A stretch of 64,000 nucleotides of DNA from Desulfotalea sp. (lineage in GTDB: Bacteria > Desulfobacterota > Desulfobulbia > Desulfobulbales > Desulfocapsaceae), in the NCBI GenBank assembly GCA_002733995.1, contig NVXR01000034.1, positions 1 to 64,000 of the forward strand, given 5' to 3'. Position 1 is the stretch's first letter. Each line of letters begins with the position of its first letter. Below the pieces are notes generated by a model, which saw only the letters and a list, made by a program, of their open reading frames with translations, was not told the DNA's origin and made no database searches. Positions 16,873 to 29,044 of this stretch are shown here, one piece after another. The translations under genes were made by a program, and so were the position numbers.

Positions 16873-18603
16873 ATGACAGAACAACTTAATCAATCAACCC
16901 AGGACAGTATGGAAGAGATGAGCTTTGCAGAGCTCTTTGAGATGGAAGAAAACAACAAGGTTGTTGCCGTTGGCGATGTCGCCATGGGAACGATCATCGG
17001 CACAGTCGATGATTATCTGCTTGTTGATGTTGGAGATAAAGCAGAGAGCTATATCGCCAAATCTGAATTCCGCCTGGAAGATGGTGAAGAAATAAAGATC
17101 GGTGACGTATTCGAAGTGTTCGTAGAACGTCGTAAAGAAGAGGGTGGACTCCTCCTGTCACGCGAAAAGGCCATTGCAATTAAGGTTTGGGAGAAGATTG
17201 CAGAGATTCAGGAAGCGGATGAAACCATCTCCGGTAAAATCGAAAGTCGTGTCAAAGGTGGCATGTCTGTTGATATCGGCGTTCCCGCATTCCTACCATA
17301 CTCTCAGATCGATCTTCGTCCAGTTAAGGATTTGGATGCGCTTATCGGCAATTCCATGGACTTTAAAATTCTTAAGTTTAACAAGAAAAGAAATAACGTC
17401 GTTATTTCCCGTCGCGCAATCCTCGAAGAAGAGCGTAATAAGCTTCGTGAAGAAATGCGTTCCAAACTCGAAGAAGGCCAGATCATCACCGGTGCAATTA
17501 CCAATATCACCGATTACGGTCTCTTTATTGATATGGGCGGCATGGACGGACTTTGTCATATCACTGATCTTTCTTGGGGACGCGTGTCCCATCCAGCTAA
17601 ACTGTATAAAGTTGGTGAAGATCTCGAAGTCAAAGTACTTAAGTATGACAGAGAGCATGATCGTGTATCCCTCGGTGTTAAACAACTTCGTGACGATCCA
17701 TGGGCAACCGTTGTTGACCGTTACCCAGTAAAAGAAACTACCATTGGAAAAGTTGTATCTATCACAGACTACGGTGTATTCGTTGAACTGGAAGAAGGCG
17801 TTGAAGGCCTGATCCACGTATCTGAAATGACTTGGTCTAAGAAGCCACGTCATCCATCAAAAATGGTTTCTGTAGGTGATCAAGTTGAAATCATGGTTCT
17901 CAATATTGAAACCGAGACCAAACGGATTTCCCTTGGTATGAAACAGCTTCAGCCTAATCCTTGGGATCTGGTTACTGATAACTATCCTGTTGGTTCTGTT
18001 ATTGAAGGCAAGATTAAAAATATAACTGACTTTGGTGTGTTCATCGGCATTGAAGAAGGTATCGACGGACTGATTCACGTATCGGATCTGTCTTGGACTG
18101 AGCGTATCAAGCATCCTTCTGAGAAGTATGCGAAAGGCGAGACCATTGAGGCAGTTGTCCTCAAGATAGACAAGGAAAACGAGCGTTTCTCCCTTGGTAT
18201 CAAACAGATGGTTCCAGATCCATGGCAGGCAGCTTACAACAACTATCCATCCGGAACTGTTGTTGAAGGCGAGATTACCAACGTTACTGACTTCGGCGTT
18301 TTTGTGAAGTTGGAAGAAGGTATCGAAGGTCTCGTGCATGTATCTGAACTCTCCAAAGACAAGGTGAAGACACCTATTGGAATGTATCAGATGGGCGATG
18401 TTCTCAAAGCTATCGTGATCAACGTCTCTGCTAAAGATCGTAAGATCGGCCTTTCTGTTAAAACCCTTGAGGGTGATGATGAGGAAGTTGCAGTAGAGAA
18501 GTTTAAGAAGGCTGAGAAGGTTGCTTCTGAAGTCGCTCCATCCACTTTCGGCGACCTCCTGAAGGCGGCTGCTGAGGGTAACGATACCACAGAAAGCGAG
18601 TAA
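16873..18603 (+). CDS. rpsA: 30S ribosomal protein S1
   Basis: Ribosomal protein S1 binds mRNA and helps initiation. Six S1 RNA-binding domains follow one another, each about 75-90 residues. The last four have near-identical ITDYGVF or ITDFGVF cores followed by EEGIEGLVHVSE-like segments. The first two (GTIIGTVDDYLLVDVG and SGKIESRVKGGMSVDIG) are more divergent, as expected for the ribosome-docking domains. At 576 aa it matches the proteobacterial length. An intrinsic terminator follows the stop, then ihfB, the same order as in E. coli. High use of a small codon set fits strong expression. Confidence 0.98.
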   Translation: MTEQLNQSTQDSMEEMSFAELFEMEENNKVVAVGDVAMGTIIGTVDDYLLVDVGDKAESYIAKSEFRLEDGEEIKIGDVFEVFVERRKEEGGLLLSREKAIAIKVWEKIAEIQEADETISGKIESRVKGGMSVDIGVPAFLPYSQIDLRPVKDLDALIGNSMDFKILKFNKKRNNVVISRRAILEEERNKLREEMRSKLEEGQIITGAITNITDYGLFIDMGGMDGLCHITDLSWGRVSHPAKLYKVGEDLEVKVLKYDREHDRVSLGVKQLRDDPWATVVDRYPVKETTIGKVVSITDYGVFVELEEGVEGLIHVSEMTWSKKPRHPSKMVSVGDQVEIMVLNIETETKRISLGMKQLQPNPWDLVTDNYPVGSVIEGKIKNITDFGVFIGIEEGIDGLIHVSDLSWTERIKHPSEKYAKGETIEAVVLKIDKENERFSLGIKQMVPDPWQAAYNNYPSGTVVEGEITNVTDFGVFVKLEEGIEGLVHVSELSKDKVKTPIGMYQMGDVLKAIVINVSAKDRKIGLSVKTLEGDDEEVAVEKFKKAEKVASEVAPSTFGDLLKAAAEGNDTTESE

Positions 18604-18637
18604 TACGGCGCCTTAATAGGTGCTTTTGATGTGGCAT

Positions 18638-18680
18638 AAAGGGTTGTATTGTCAATGTATTGGCAAGACAACCCTTTTTT
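18638..18680 (+). terminator. Intrinsic terminator of rpsA
   Basis: AAAGGGTTGT (18638-18647) pairs with ACAACCCTTT (18668-18677) and is followed by a T-run on the plus strand. It lies 35 bp beyond the rpsA stop codon, separating it from ihfB. Confidence 0.85.
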
Positions 18681-18738
18681 ATATTTTTTTGGTGCCGGGA
18701 AATAGGTACTGGTAATCTCTTATATAGTTGTTTTAGGT

Positions 18739-19023
18739 ATGTTGAAAAAAGATCTCGTAGATAAGGTAAGTTCTGAGTTGTCCATGCAAAAACAAGATGT
18801 TAGCCTTGCTGTGGATATCATGCTAGACACAATGTCAAAAGCGTTGGTAGAAGACAGACGTATTGAGTTGAGAGGTTTTGGCAGTTTCTCTGTGAGAAGC
18901 CGCAAGCCGCGTTCAACCAAAAATCCACGCACCGGAAAAATTATGGAGATTCCGAATCGAAAGACTCTGCATTTTACCATGAGTAAGTCTTTGAAAGAGG
19001 CGTTGATTAGCGAAACGGACTAA
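18739..19023 (+). CDS. ihfB: HU/IHF family DNA-bending protein, IHF beta-like
   Basis: A 94-residue HU/IHF fold protein that bends DNA as a dimer. It shows the helix start (LKKDLVDKVSSELS), the GFGSF turn, and the DNA-contacting arm SRKPRSTKNPRTGKIMEIP with the conserved RNPRTG-like motif and intercalating Pro. The position directly after rpsA matches IHF beta in other proteobacteria, so I prefer IHF beta to HU. Its 3' end overlaps the convergent Sua5/YciO gene by 17 bp. An IHF would suit the sigma-54 promoters found elsewhere in this window. Confidence 0.88.
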   Translation: MLKKDLVDKVSSELSMQKQDVSLAVDIMLDTMSKALVEDRRIELRGFGSFSVRSRKPRSTKNPRTGKIMEIPNRKTLHFTMSKSLKEALISETD

Positions 19024-19618
19024 CGTCTCCTTTACCTTCGCGTAGTATTTCCGGGTAATCGCCCGTGAGGTCGATAACTGAGGATGGGTCGGGATAGATA
19101 GAATCGGCATCGATAATAAGGCCGATTCTGTTGCCGATATATTCCTCGATTTCAAAAGGATCTGCCAGTATTGCATCGTCATTCTCAATTTGAACACTGG
19201 TGCTGACGATAGGGTTTCCGAGTGTCTCTAAAAGAAGCCTTGCTATCGGATGGGTGGGAACCTTTATTCCCACGGTTTTTTGCTTGGTTGCCATAACCTT
19301 CGGCACCAATTTAGTTCCAGGTAGTACGAAGGTGTATGGCCCCGGCAGGTTTTTCTTTAAAAGCCTGTAGGCGGTGTTGGACACATGGGCATACTGACTA
19401 ATATCGGTTAGGTCTGAGCACATGAAAGAAAAGGGCTTGTGTCTTGGCCTTCTTTTAAGCTGCATTATCCCTTTTATGCTTTTGGGGTTGTGGAGATCGC
19501 AGCCAATTCCGTAGCCGGTATCAGTTGGATAGCAGATAATTGCGCCGCTTTTAAGCATTTTTACAGCACGATCTATTAAGCGTTGCTGTGGATTGACAGG
19601 GTTTATTTGAAGCAGCAT
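19007..19618 (-). CDS. Sua5/YciO/YrdC family protein
   Basis: A 203-residue protein of the threonylcarbamoyl-AMP synthase fold, which in TsaC/Sua5 members makes the t6A precursor of tRNA. The signature GAIICYPTDTGYGIGCDL and KRRPRHKPFSFMCSDL are visible, together with NLPGPYTFVL and VGIKVPTHPIARLLLE. The RRPRHKPFSF segment and the length fit the YciO subgroup, whose exact role is less clear than TsaC. The gene overlaps ihfB by 17 bp tail to tail and is divergent from guaB. Confidence 0.85.
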   Translation of the reverse strand: MLLQINPVNPQQRLIDRAVKMLKSGAIICYPTDTGYGIGCDLHNPKSIKGIMQLKRRPRHKPFSFMCSDLTDISQYAHVSNTAYRLLKKNLPGPYTFVLPGTKLVPKVMATKQKTVGIKVPTHPIARLLLETLGNPIVSTSVQIENDDAILADPFEIEEYIGNRIGLIIDADSIYPDPSSVIDLTGDYPEILREGKGDVSPFR

Positions 19619-19853
19619 TGACGAGTTATCCTTCTGCGGTTGTTGGTGCCTGTTGCTCGTATCGTTGATACGTGGAATAGGGCATTCAAAAAAATAAGAT
19701 TATTTAGAGAGATGTCTTACTGTACTTCTCAAGAATATAGCGCATAATTTGAAATACAAAAGGGCCAAATGAGCTTCTTGCATGGCTGATGAAATCACAT
19801 TTTAGCTATGAAAGGTTACTCTGAGGTAGTTTTTGACTTCAATCCCCTGATAA

Positions 19854-21332
<1,479 letters not shown>

Positions 21333-21369
21333 CCAGAGTGCAGAAAATATAGAATTTACAGGAAAATCC

Positions 21370-22920
21370 ATGGATATCCATAGCGAAAAAATTATTATCC
21401 TCGACTTTGGCTCGCAAACTACCCAGTTGATCGCACGTCGCATCCGTGAGCAGAAGGTTTACAGTGAAATTTATCCGTTTTCAACTTCGCTTGAGAAGAT
21501 TAAAGCACTTAAACCGACGGGAATTATTCTCTCGGGCGGCCCTTGCTCTGTTTACGATGACGATGCGCCTCTGAGTGATCCTGGTGTGTTTGATCTTGGG
21601 GTTCCTGTGCTCGGTATCTGTTACGGCGCTCAATTGATGATACAGCAGTTAGGTGGTAAAGTTGAAAATGCTGAAAAACGAGAGTTTGGCAAAGCTGATC
21701 TTACGATCAAGTATACTGCAGGACTTTTTGCAGGTCTTGAGACAGGGCCTGCACTGCATCAAGTGTGGATGAGCCATGGAGACCGAGTTGAAGTGATCCC
21801 CGAAGGCTTTGAGGCCAGTGCGGTAAGCGAAAACTCTCCCTATGCGGCGCTTCGTCATGATACAAAACCTTTTGTTGCCGTTCAGTTTCATCCTGAAGTT
21901 GCCCATACCCTTATAGGCACAGATGTTCTCAGGAATTTCATTTTTGGCCTCTGTGGTTGTAAGCCCGAGTGGACCATGCATTCATTCATCGAGCAGAATG
22001 TGAAAGCCATTCGCGAAGAGGTGGGTGAAGACAATGTTATCTGCGCCCTCTCTGGTGGTGTTGATAGCTCTGTCGTTGCTGCAATCCTACATAGGGCTAT
22101 TGGAGATCAACTTACCTGTATCTACGTAAACAACGGCCTTATGCGTACAGGTGAATCTGAATCCATATTGCGATTTTTTAAAGAAAAATCAAAACTAAAA
22201 GTCATAGACGTCGATGCGGAAAAGTTTTTTCTTAGTGAACTTGAAGGTATAGAGGATCCCGAAGTAAAAAGAAAGCGTATTGGCCTTGGCTTTATAAAGA
22301 TCTTTGAAGAAGAAGCAAAAAAAATAGGCAAGGTAAAATACCTGGCCCAAGGCACTCTGTATCCGGATGTGGTTGAGTCTGTGAGTTTCAGAGGGCAAGC
22401 ACCTATTAAGTCCCATCACAATGTTGGTGGACTGCCAGAGGTGATGAAGCTTGACCTTATTGAGCCAGTACGGGAGCTATTTAAGGATGAAGTCAGAGAT
22501 CTTGGCCTCGAACTTGGTCTGCCTGAAGAAGCAATCTACAGACAACCCTTCCCAGGACCTGGGCTTGGTATCCGGATCATAGGAGCTGTGACCGTGGAAA
22601 GACTGCGTATTTTACGTCAGGCCGATTCCATTGTACTTGATGAGATGAAAAAATCCGGCTGGTATAGAAAGGTATGGCAATCGTTTGCCGTTCTTTTGCC
22701 TATTCAGACCGTTGGGGTCATGGGTGATGGCAGGACCTACGAACATGTTGTTGCTATCCGTTCTGTAGATTCCAGAGATGCAATGACCGCTGACTGGAGT
22801 AAAATTCCCTATGAAATTTTAGGGGATATTTCCACCCGTCTCATTAATGAAGTTCGAGGCGTCAATAGAGTGGTTTATGACATATCTTCTAAGCCGCCTG
22901 CTACTATTGAATGGGAATAA
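21370..22920 (+). CDS. guaA: GMP synthase (glutamine-hydrolysing)
   Basis: Converts XMP, glutamine and ATP to GMP. The class I amidotransferase domain has the nucleophile Cys in LGICYGAQLM and the His/Glu pair in VQFHPEVAHT. The ATP pyrophosphatase domain has the PP-loop ALSGGVDSSVVA, and the dimerisation domain ends SSKPPATIEWE. I chose the ATG at 21370 (MDIHSEKIIILDFGSQ) because it gives the standard 516 aa; upstream in-frame codons overlap guaB. Second gene of guaBA. Confidence 0.98.
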   Translation: MDIHSEKIIILDFGSQTTQLIARRIREQKVYSEIYPFSTSLEKIKALKPTGIILSGGPCSVYDDDAPLSDPGVFDLGVPVLGICYGAQLMIQQLGGKVENAEKREFGKADLTIKYTAGLFAGLETGPALHQVWMSHGDRVEVIPEGFEASAVSENSPYAALRHDTKPFVAVQFHPEVAHTLIGTDVLRNFIFGLCGCKPEWTMHSFIEQNVKAIREEVGEDNVICALSGGVDSSVVAAILHRAIGDQLTCIYVNNGLMRTGESESILRFFKEKSKLKVIDVDAEKFFLSELEGIEDPEVKRKRIGLGFIKIFEEEAKKIGKVKYLAQGTLYPDVVESVSFRGQAPIKSHHNVGGLPEVMKLDLIEPVRELFKDEVRDLGLELGLPEEAIYRQPFPGPGLGIRIIGAVTVERLRILRQADSIVLDEMKKSGWYRKVWQSFAVLLPIQTVGVMGDGRTYEHVVAIRSVDSRDAMTADWSKIPYEILGDISTRLINEVRGVNRVVYDISSKPPATIEWE

Positions 22921-22964
22921 AAAAACCTTGTTTAACAGAAGTATCTTGAGAGTTAACGATTAAT

Positions 22965-23729
22965 ATGCTGAAAACTGGAATCTATGTAGACGCTGAGAAC
23001 ATACGCATGTGTGGTGGTTATGGTATGCGTTATGATGTCCTTGTTGATCTTGCTGGTGCTGGTTATTCTACCCTTTTGCGGGCGAATTCCTACCTTGCTG
23101 AAGATAGAGAACGCACCAAAGACGACCCGGAATATAAACAGAAGTTATATCGATATCATGATGTCATTCGCCAATGTGGTTTTAAGGTTATTAAGAAAAT
23201 CGTTAAGCATTTTGTCGATGACGAAGGTATCTTAACGACAAAGGCGAATGCGGATATGGATCTGGCCATAGATGCACTGCTTCAGGCAAGAAATCTTGAT
23301 AGAGTCGTCTTGCTCACAGGCGATGGTGATTTTATTCGTCTTGTACTTGCTCTGCAAAATATGGGTTGTCGAGTTGAGGTGATTGGCTTTAATCATGTCA
23401 GCCATGAGCTCAAAGAGACGGCGGACAGTTTTCTCTCCGGTTTTCTTATTCCGGGGTTGCTTCCGATTCCAGCACAAAATGGTCAGGAAAGAAAACGTGG
23501 AATCGCTATAAACTATAACCCTGAAAGGGGTTTTGGTTTTATGCGTTTCTACAACCTGACCCCAGAAGGGCTTCTGCCCGAGTCTGTGTTTTTTCATTGT
23601 TCTAAAGCTGTAGATATTAATGATTCGCTGTTTAATGATTCTTCTCAGATTTTTGAGTTTACTATTGTTAAAAATCCTGACAATAATAGTAGAACTGAGG
23701 CGTGGGATATTCGGGCGTTGGACGAGTAG
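22965..23729 (+). CDS. NYN-domain protein with C-terminal cold-shock-like domain
   Basis: A 254-residue two-domain protein. Residues 1-165 are a NYN (LabA-like, PIN-related) domain: GIYVDAENIRM at the N-terminus, ADMDLAIDALL in the middle and VVLLTGDGDFIRLV further on supply the acidic residues expected to bind metal for RNA cleavage. From about 178 a cold-shock-type OB fold follows (GIAINYNPERGFGFMRFYN and ESVFFHCSKAV). A nuclease joined to an RNA-binding domain suggests RNA processing or decay. It begins 44 bp after guaA and may be cotranscribed with it. Confidence 0.85.
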   Translation: MLKTGIYVDAENIRMCGGYGMRYDVLVDLAGAGYSTLLRANSYLAEDRERTKDDPEYKQKLYRYHDVIRQCGFKVIKKIVKHFVDDEGILTTKANADMDLAIDALLQARNLDRVVLLTGDGDFIRLVLALQNMGCRVEVIGFNHVSHELKETADSFLSGFLIPGLLPIPAQNGQERKRGIAINYNPERGFGFMRFYNLTPEGLLPESVFFHCSKAVDINDSLFNDSSQIFEFTIVKNPDNNSRTEAWDIRALDE

Positions 23730-23829
23730 AGCTCGTAGCGGCAATGAATTCTTGTAGTTTGTCTGGTTGCTGCTTTTTTTAACAACCGAATACTCATCAA
23801 TTATTTATTTCTGAAGACAGGGAGGACTT

Positions 23830-24657
23830 ATGGACTTTACCTTAGATCCGAAAATGCTTGAAAACCTGCAGCCACTTTTGATTTCCTATGGTGGTAAGGT
23901 TTTTGCGGCGTTACTTATTTTTCTTATTGGTAAGTGGATCGCCAGAAGGATTACCAACGTTATAATGCAACTTATGAAGAGTAGAGATGTCGATGTTACT
24001 CTTACTAAGTTCTTAGAAGGAATTTTTTATTACGCCCTTCTGGCAAGTGTTATTATAGCGGTGGCGGGTCAGCTTGGAATCAAGACAACTTCTTTTCTTG
24101 CAGTGCTCGGTGCGGCCTCTCTTGCTATTGGTCTTGCCCTAAAAGATTCTCTTGCTAACTTCTCCTCCGGTGTGATGCTTATTTTGTTCCACCCGTTTAA
24201 GGTTGGAGATGTCGTCACCATTGGTGGCGAAACCGGATCGGTTGAGGCCATTTCAGTTTTTTCCACAATTCTTAACACCCCAGATAATCAGAAGAAAATT
24301 ATACCCAATGGAACCATTTCCAATTCAACCATCACCAATATCACCGCGAATCCAACCAGACGCATAGATATTGTAGTGGGTATCGGCTACAACGACGATA
24401 TTCGGCTGGCCAAGGAGGTTCTTCATGAAATTCTGGCAGATGACAGCAGAATTTTACAAGACCCAGCACCTTTTGTGGCAGTTACTGCACTCGGTTCTTC
24501 TTCGGTTGACCTCGTAGTTCGTCCATGGGTGGCAACAGCTGACTATTGGGCTGTGTATTTCGCTCTTAATGAAACAATTAAACTCACATTTGATGAAAAG
24601 GGTATCTCCTTTCCTTACCCGCAACAGGATGTGCATATTTATCAGCAGGCTGAATAG
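23830..24657 (+). CDS. mscS: Small-conductance mechanosensitive channel, MscS type
   Basis: A 275-aa inner-membrane channel that opens under osmotic downshock. Three N-terminal membrane helices are visible, the third being the Gly/Ala-rich pore helix (LGAASLAIGLALKDSLANF). The beta domain follows at FKVGDVVTIGGETGSVEAIS, and then the cytoplasmic vestibule. The length is close to E. coli MscS (286 aa). It is followed 18 bp later by the glucokinase gene on the same strand. Confidence 0.93.
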   Translation: MDFTLDPKMLENLQPLLISYGGKVFAALLIFLIGKWIARRITNVIMQLMKSRDVDVTLTKFLEGIFYYALLASVIIAVAGQLGIKTTSFLAVLGAASLAIGLALKDSLANFSSGVMLILFHPFKVGDVVTIGGETGSVEAISVFSTILNTPDNQKKIIPNGTISNSTITNITANPTRRIDIVVGIGYNDDIRLAKEVLHEILADDSRILQDPAPFVAVTALGSSSVDLVVRPWVATADYWAVYFALNETIKLTFDEKGISFPYPQQDVHIYQQAE

Positions 24658-24675
24658 TAGATTGATGATCTTGAG

Positions 24676-25704
24676 GTGACGATGAAAACAACTACTTTTC
24701 TCGTGGCTGATGTTGGTGGTACTAAGACGGATATGGCGATTTTTAACGCCCTTGATCTGCGTACACCTCTACAATACCAGCGCTTTATTAATGCCAGGTA
24801 TTCCGGACTAGAAGAAATTCTTGGGCAATTCATGGCGATAGCAGGGAGTCTTCCTGCTGTGGCCTGTTTTGCTGTAGCTGGAATTGTAGATGAAAACCGG
24901 GCACGGATGACAAATCTTCCCTGGCGGTTAGATTGTGGGCATCTGAAGGCTCGTTTCGGCTTTACCTCCGTTGTTCTTATCAATGATCTCACCGCAGTTG
25001 CCAATTGCCTTACATCTCTCGATCGAGACAATCCTTCCGAAGTCTATACAATTTTAAGCGGTGGTACAGTGGGTGGAGCTGTAACAGGCATCGTCGCGCC
25101 TGGAACGGGTCTTGGAGAGGGGTATGTTGTCCAGCTTTCAGGGAAAACATTTGTCACTGGAAGCGAGGGGGGGCATGCGGATTTTGCCCCTGTTGATGCT
25201 GAACAGATGGCACTCTTGTCCTGGATGCAGAAAGGGCAGACGCCTGTCAGTTATGAGTCACTGGTGGCGGGACCTGGGCTTGTACGCTTGTACGATTTTT
25301 GTAAAGACTATCACTCTATGGATGAGTCTGCGGTTGTCCTGGGCGATATGGCGGGCAAGGTGGACAGGACGCCTTCAATCGTTCGTGGAGCTATTGCCCC
25401 GCAACCATGCCCGCTGTGCCAGAGAGTTATCCAACTGTTTCTTAGGATACTTGGGAGTGAGGCCGGTAACCTGGCCTTAAAAATATACGCCAAAGGCGGG
25501 ATTTATCTCGGGGGTGGGTTGTTACCCCGCCTTGTTAACCATGTGAAATTTGATGGCTTTAGAGCAAGCTTCTTGAATAAAGGTCCGATGTCGGCTGTGA
25601 TGGCGGAGATTCCAGTGAAGCTTCTGTTGAATAAAGATGCCGCTCTTGTAGGTGCAGCGGCATATCTTGCCGAATTTCTAAAAGAAAAGGGACAAGGTTT
25701 GTGA
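24676..25704 (+). CDS. glk: Glucokinase, Glk family
   Basis: Phosphorylates glucose with ATP. The N-terminal phosphate loop (FLVADVGGTKTDMAIFN), the catalytic Asp region VLINDLTAVANCL, PGTGLGEGYVV and the SEGGHADFAP sugar-binding motif are those of the hexokinase-fold glucokinase family. At 342 aa it is normal. The downstream kinase gene starts with GTG at 25701 and overlaps the TGA stop, so the two are coupled. Confidence 0.92.
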   Translation: MTMKTTTFLVADVGGTKTDMAIFNALDLRTPLQYQRFINARYSGLEEILGQFMAIAGSLPAVACFAVAGIVDENRARMTNLPWRLDCGHLKARFGFTSVVLINDLTAVANCLTSLDRDNPSEVYTILSGGTVGGAVTGIVAPGTGLGEGYVVQLSGKTFVTGSEGGHADFAPVDAEQMALLSWMQKGQTPVSYESLVAGPGLVRLYDFCKDYHSMDESAVVLGDMAGKVDRTPSIVRGAIAPQPCPLCQRVIQLFLRILGSEAGNLALKIYAKGGIYLGGGLLPRLVNHVKFDGFRASFLNKGPMSAVMAEIPVKLLLNKDAALVGAAAYLAEFLKEKGQGL

Positions 25705-26792
25705 TAGCTGAACACTCGGAAATATGTGCCGCTTTTGCCTGTGACAGCTCTGTTGCCATTAGGCCACTCGGTCAAGGTAATATCAATGCAACCTATCTTG
25801 TTGACTCAACTCCTGAGCCGTTCGTTTTGCAACAACTCAATGGAGATGTCTTTGCTGATCCTCTCATTGTTATAGAAAACTTCGCCACTATTTACGAACA
25901 TCTACAGGGGGCCAACCCGTCACTTCGCAGTGGCTTTGTGATGGCAGAGCCTATGAAAACAAGGGGTGGAAAACTCTTTTTTAAGGATAAGAGAGGGGGC
26001 TATTGGCGCGCCCAGCGCTACATAAAGACGGCGTCCACTTTACGCCTGGGTTCTGTTGAGCAGGCTAGAACGGTGGGAAGAACTCTTGCACGCTTTCATC
26101 TGTTGTTTGCAAATCTCCATCCTGATAACCTTAAGGATCCGTTGCCAGGCTTTCACCACCTCTCTCTTTACCTGAAAGATTACGAGCTGCACGCCAGTAA
26201 TCGCCTGGAGCAAGAGGATAAAAATAATCTGTTCTGCCACCAACGCATAGAGAGATTTCGCGAACAGGCATCTGCCATTGAAAAAGCGAGGGCTAAAAAT
26301 GAAATGCCCCTCCAGCCAATTCACGGTGATCCCAAAATAGATAATTTTATCTTTAACGAGGCGGCAGAGGCTGTTGGCCTACTTGATCTGGACACGGTCG
26401 GAGCCGGAATTGTTTACCATGATCTTGGGGACTGTTTGCGCTCTGCATGTAGTACAATTCAAGAGAATGCAGGGGGAGACGTTCAGCCAATGTTTGATTT
26501 GAATTTGTGTCAGGGTATTTTGCAAGGCTACTGTTGTGCTGGGAGTACAGGTCGCGTCAGGATTAATCCTGCCTCAATTTATGATGGATTGCTCGCCATA
26601 TGCTTTGAACTGGGGGTTCGCTTCTTTACCGATCACCTCAAGGGAGATGTTTATTTCAAGGTCAAAAGACATGGAATAAATCTACAGAGAGCCAAAAATC
26701 AGCTGGCTCTCTGTGAAAATATAGTGAACCAGGAATTTAAAATTCGTCAGCTCATTGAACGTATTTATACAAAGTACAGTGACAAGTCCTAG
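25701..26792 (+). CDS. APH-fold sugar kinase, NahK-like
   Basis: A 363-residue kinase of the aminoglycoside-phosphotransferase fold. The nucleotide-binding opening (IRPLGQGNINATYLVDS), the catalytic loop PIHGDPKIDNFIFN and the metal-binding segment GLLDLDTVGAGIVYHDLGD are present. The HGDPKxxN plus DLDTV pattern resembles N-acetylhexosamine 1-kinases rather than antibiotic kinases. It overlaps glk by 4 bp (GTG start, TGA stop), so I infer a paired role in hexose or N-acetylhexosamine phosphorylation. The substrate is not proven. Confidence 0.8.
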   Translation: MIAEHSEICAAFACDSSVAIRPLGQGNINATYLVDSTPEPFVLQQLNGDVFADPLIVIENFATIYEHLQGANPSLRSGFVMAEPMKTRGGKLFFKDKRGGYWRAQRYIKTASTLRLGSVEQARTVGRTLARFHLLFANLHPDNLKDPLPGFHHLSLYLKDYELHASNRLEQEDKNNLFCHQRIERFREQASAIEKARAKNEMPLQPIHGDPKIDNFIFNEAAEAVGLLDLDTVGAGIVYHDLGDCLRSACSTIQENAGGDVQPMFDLNLCQGILQGYCCAGSTGRVRINPASIYDGLLAICFELGVRFFTDHLKGDVYFKVKRHGINLQRAKNQLALCENIVNQEFKIRQLIERIYTKYSDKS

Positions 26793-28278
<1,486 letters not shown>

Positions 28279-28371
28279 TTAATTTGCAACCAGTTTTAAT
28301 ATATTAGATGTGACGAGAGCTCACCTGAGCTAGCGTATACAAATTACAGCAACTCTTTTGGAGGAACTATT

Positions 28372-28719
28372 ATGTTAGGTATTGCTCATGCGGCTGGGCC
28401 CGCTGCTGGCGCAGCTGGAGGTTTTGCCTCTTTTATTCCGTTGATTCTTATTTTTGTTGTGTTTTATTTTCTATTGATTCGACCACAACAAAAGCAGGCT
28501 AAGCAGCATAAGGCCTTTCTGACCGATCTTAAGAAGGGCAATAAGATTGTAACAAAAGGTGGTGTTCACGGTGTAATCACCGGGATTGCTGACAATGTTA
28601 TTAGTCTTGAGATTGCAAGAGACATCGTGATAAAAGTATCACGTGACGCAGTTTCTGGTTCTTTAGGTAAGGATGGCGCTCCTAAAAAAGAAGGAAAGAA
28701 GAAAAGCATCGGCGGCTGA
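28372..28719 (+). CDS. yajC: Preprotein translocase accessory subunit YajC
   Basis: A 115-residue single-span membrane protein that associates with SecDF. A hydrophobic helix at residues ~20-45 (LIFVVFYFLLIRPQQKQAKQ) is followed by the conserved KKGNKIVTKGGVHGVITGI domain. The RBS TTTGGAGGAAC is well placed. The gene ends in a strong terminator; secD and secF, often next in other genomes, are absent here. Confidence 0.95.
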   Translation: MLGIAHAAGPAAGAAGGFASFIPLILIFVVFYFLLIRPQQKQAKQHKAFLTDLKKGNKIVTKGGVHGVITGIADNVISLEIARDIVIKVSRDAVSGSLGKDGAPKKEGKKKSIGG

Positions 28720-28761
28720 GGTATCAAAGGCTGTTAACCTTTACAGGTTGTAAAGTTGAAC

Positions 28762-28801
28762 AAAAACCGGATACCTCTTTTAAGGAGTATCCGGTTTTTT
28801 T
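28762..28801 (+). terminator. Intrinsic terminator after yajC
   Basis: AAAAACCGGATAC (28762-28774) pairs with GTATCCGGTTTTT (28787-28799), followed by further T bases. The stem is A-rich upstream and T-rich downstream, so it could work in both directions. Confidence 0.9.
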
Positions 28802-29044
28802 GTGGGTATTACTTGTCGTGTCTCCACATGTTATCTTTTTCTCACATTTTTTATCAGTTCGGCTGGTGGTGTATTCAACGGTTTGCTAAGATAATCATGC
28901 AGGTTAAATGCTCATGGCACTGGTGTTGTGTGGGTGACATTGGAGGGGCTCTGCTCTTTTTCGATCATGTCCAGACGATAGAGTACAGTTATCATGCATT
29001 AAGAGTAGTTGTGCCTATGGCTGTAGAGGTTAGATGAAACGAGC

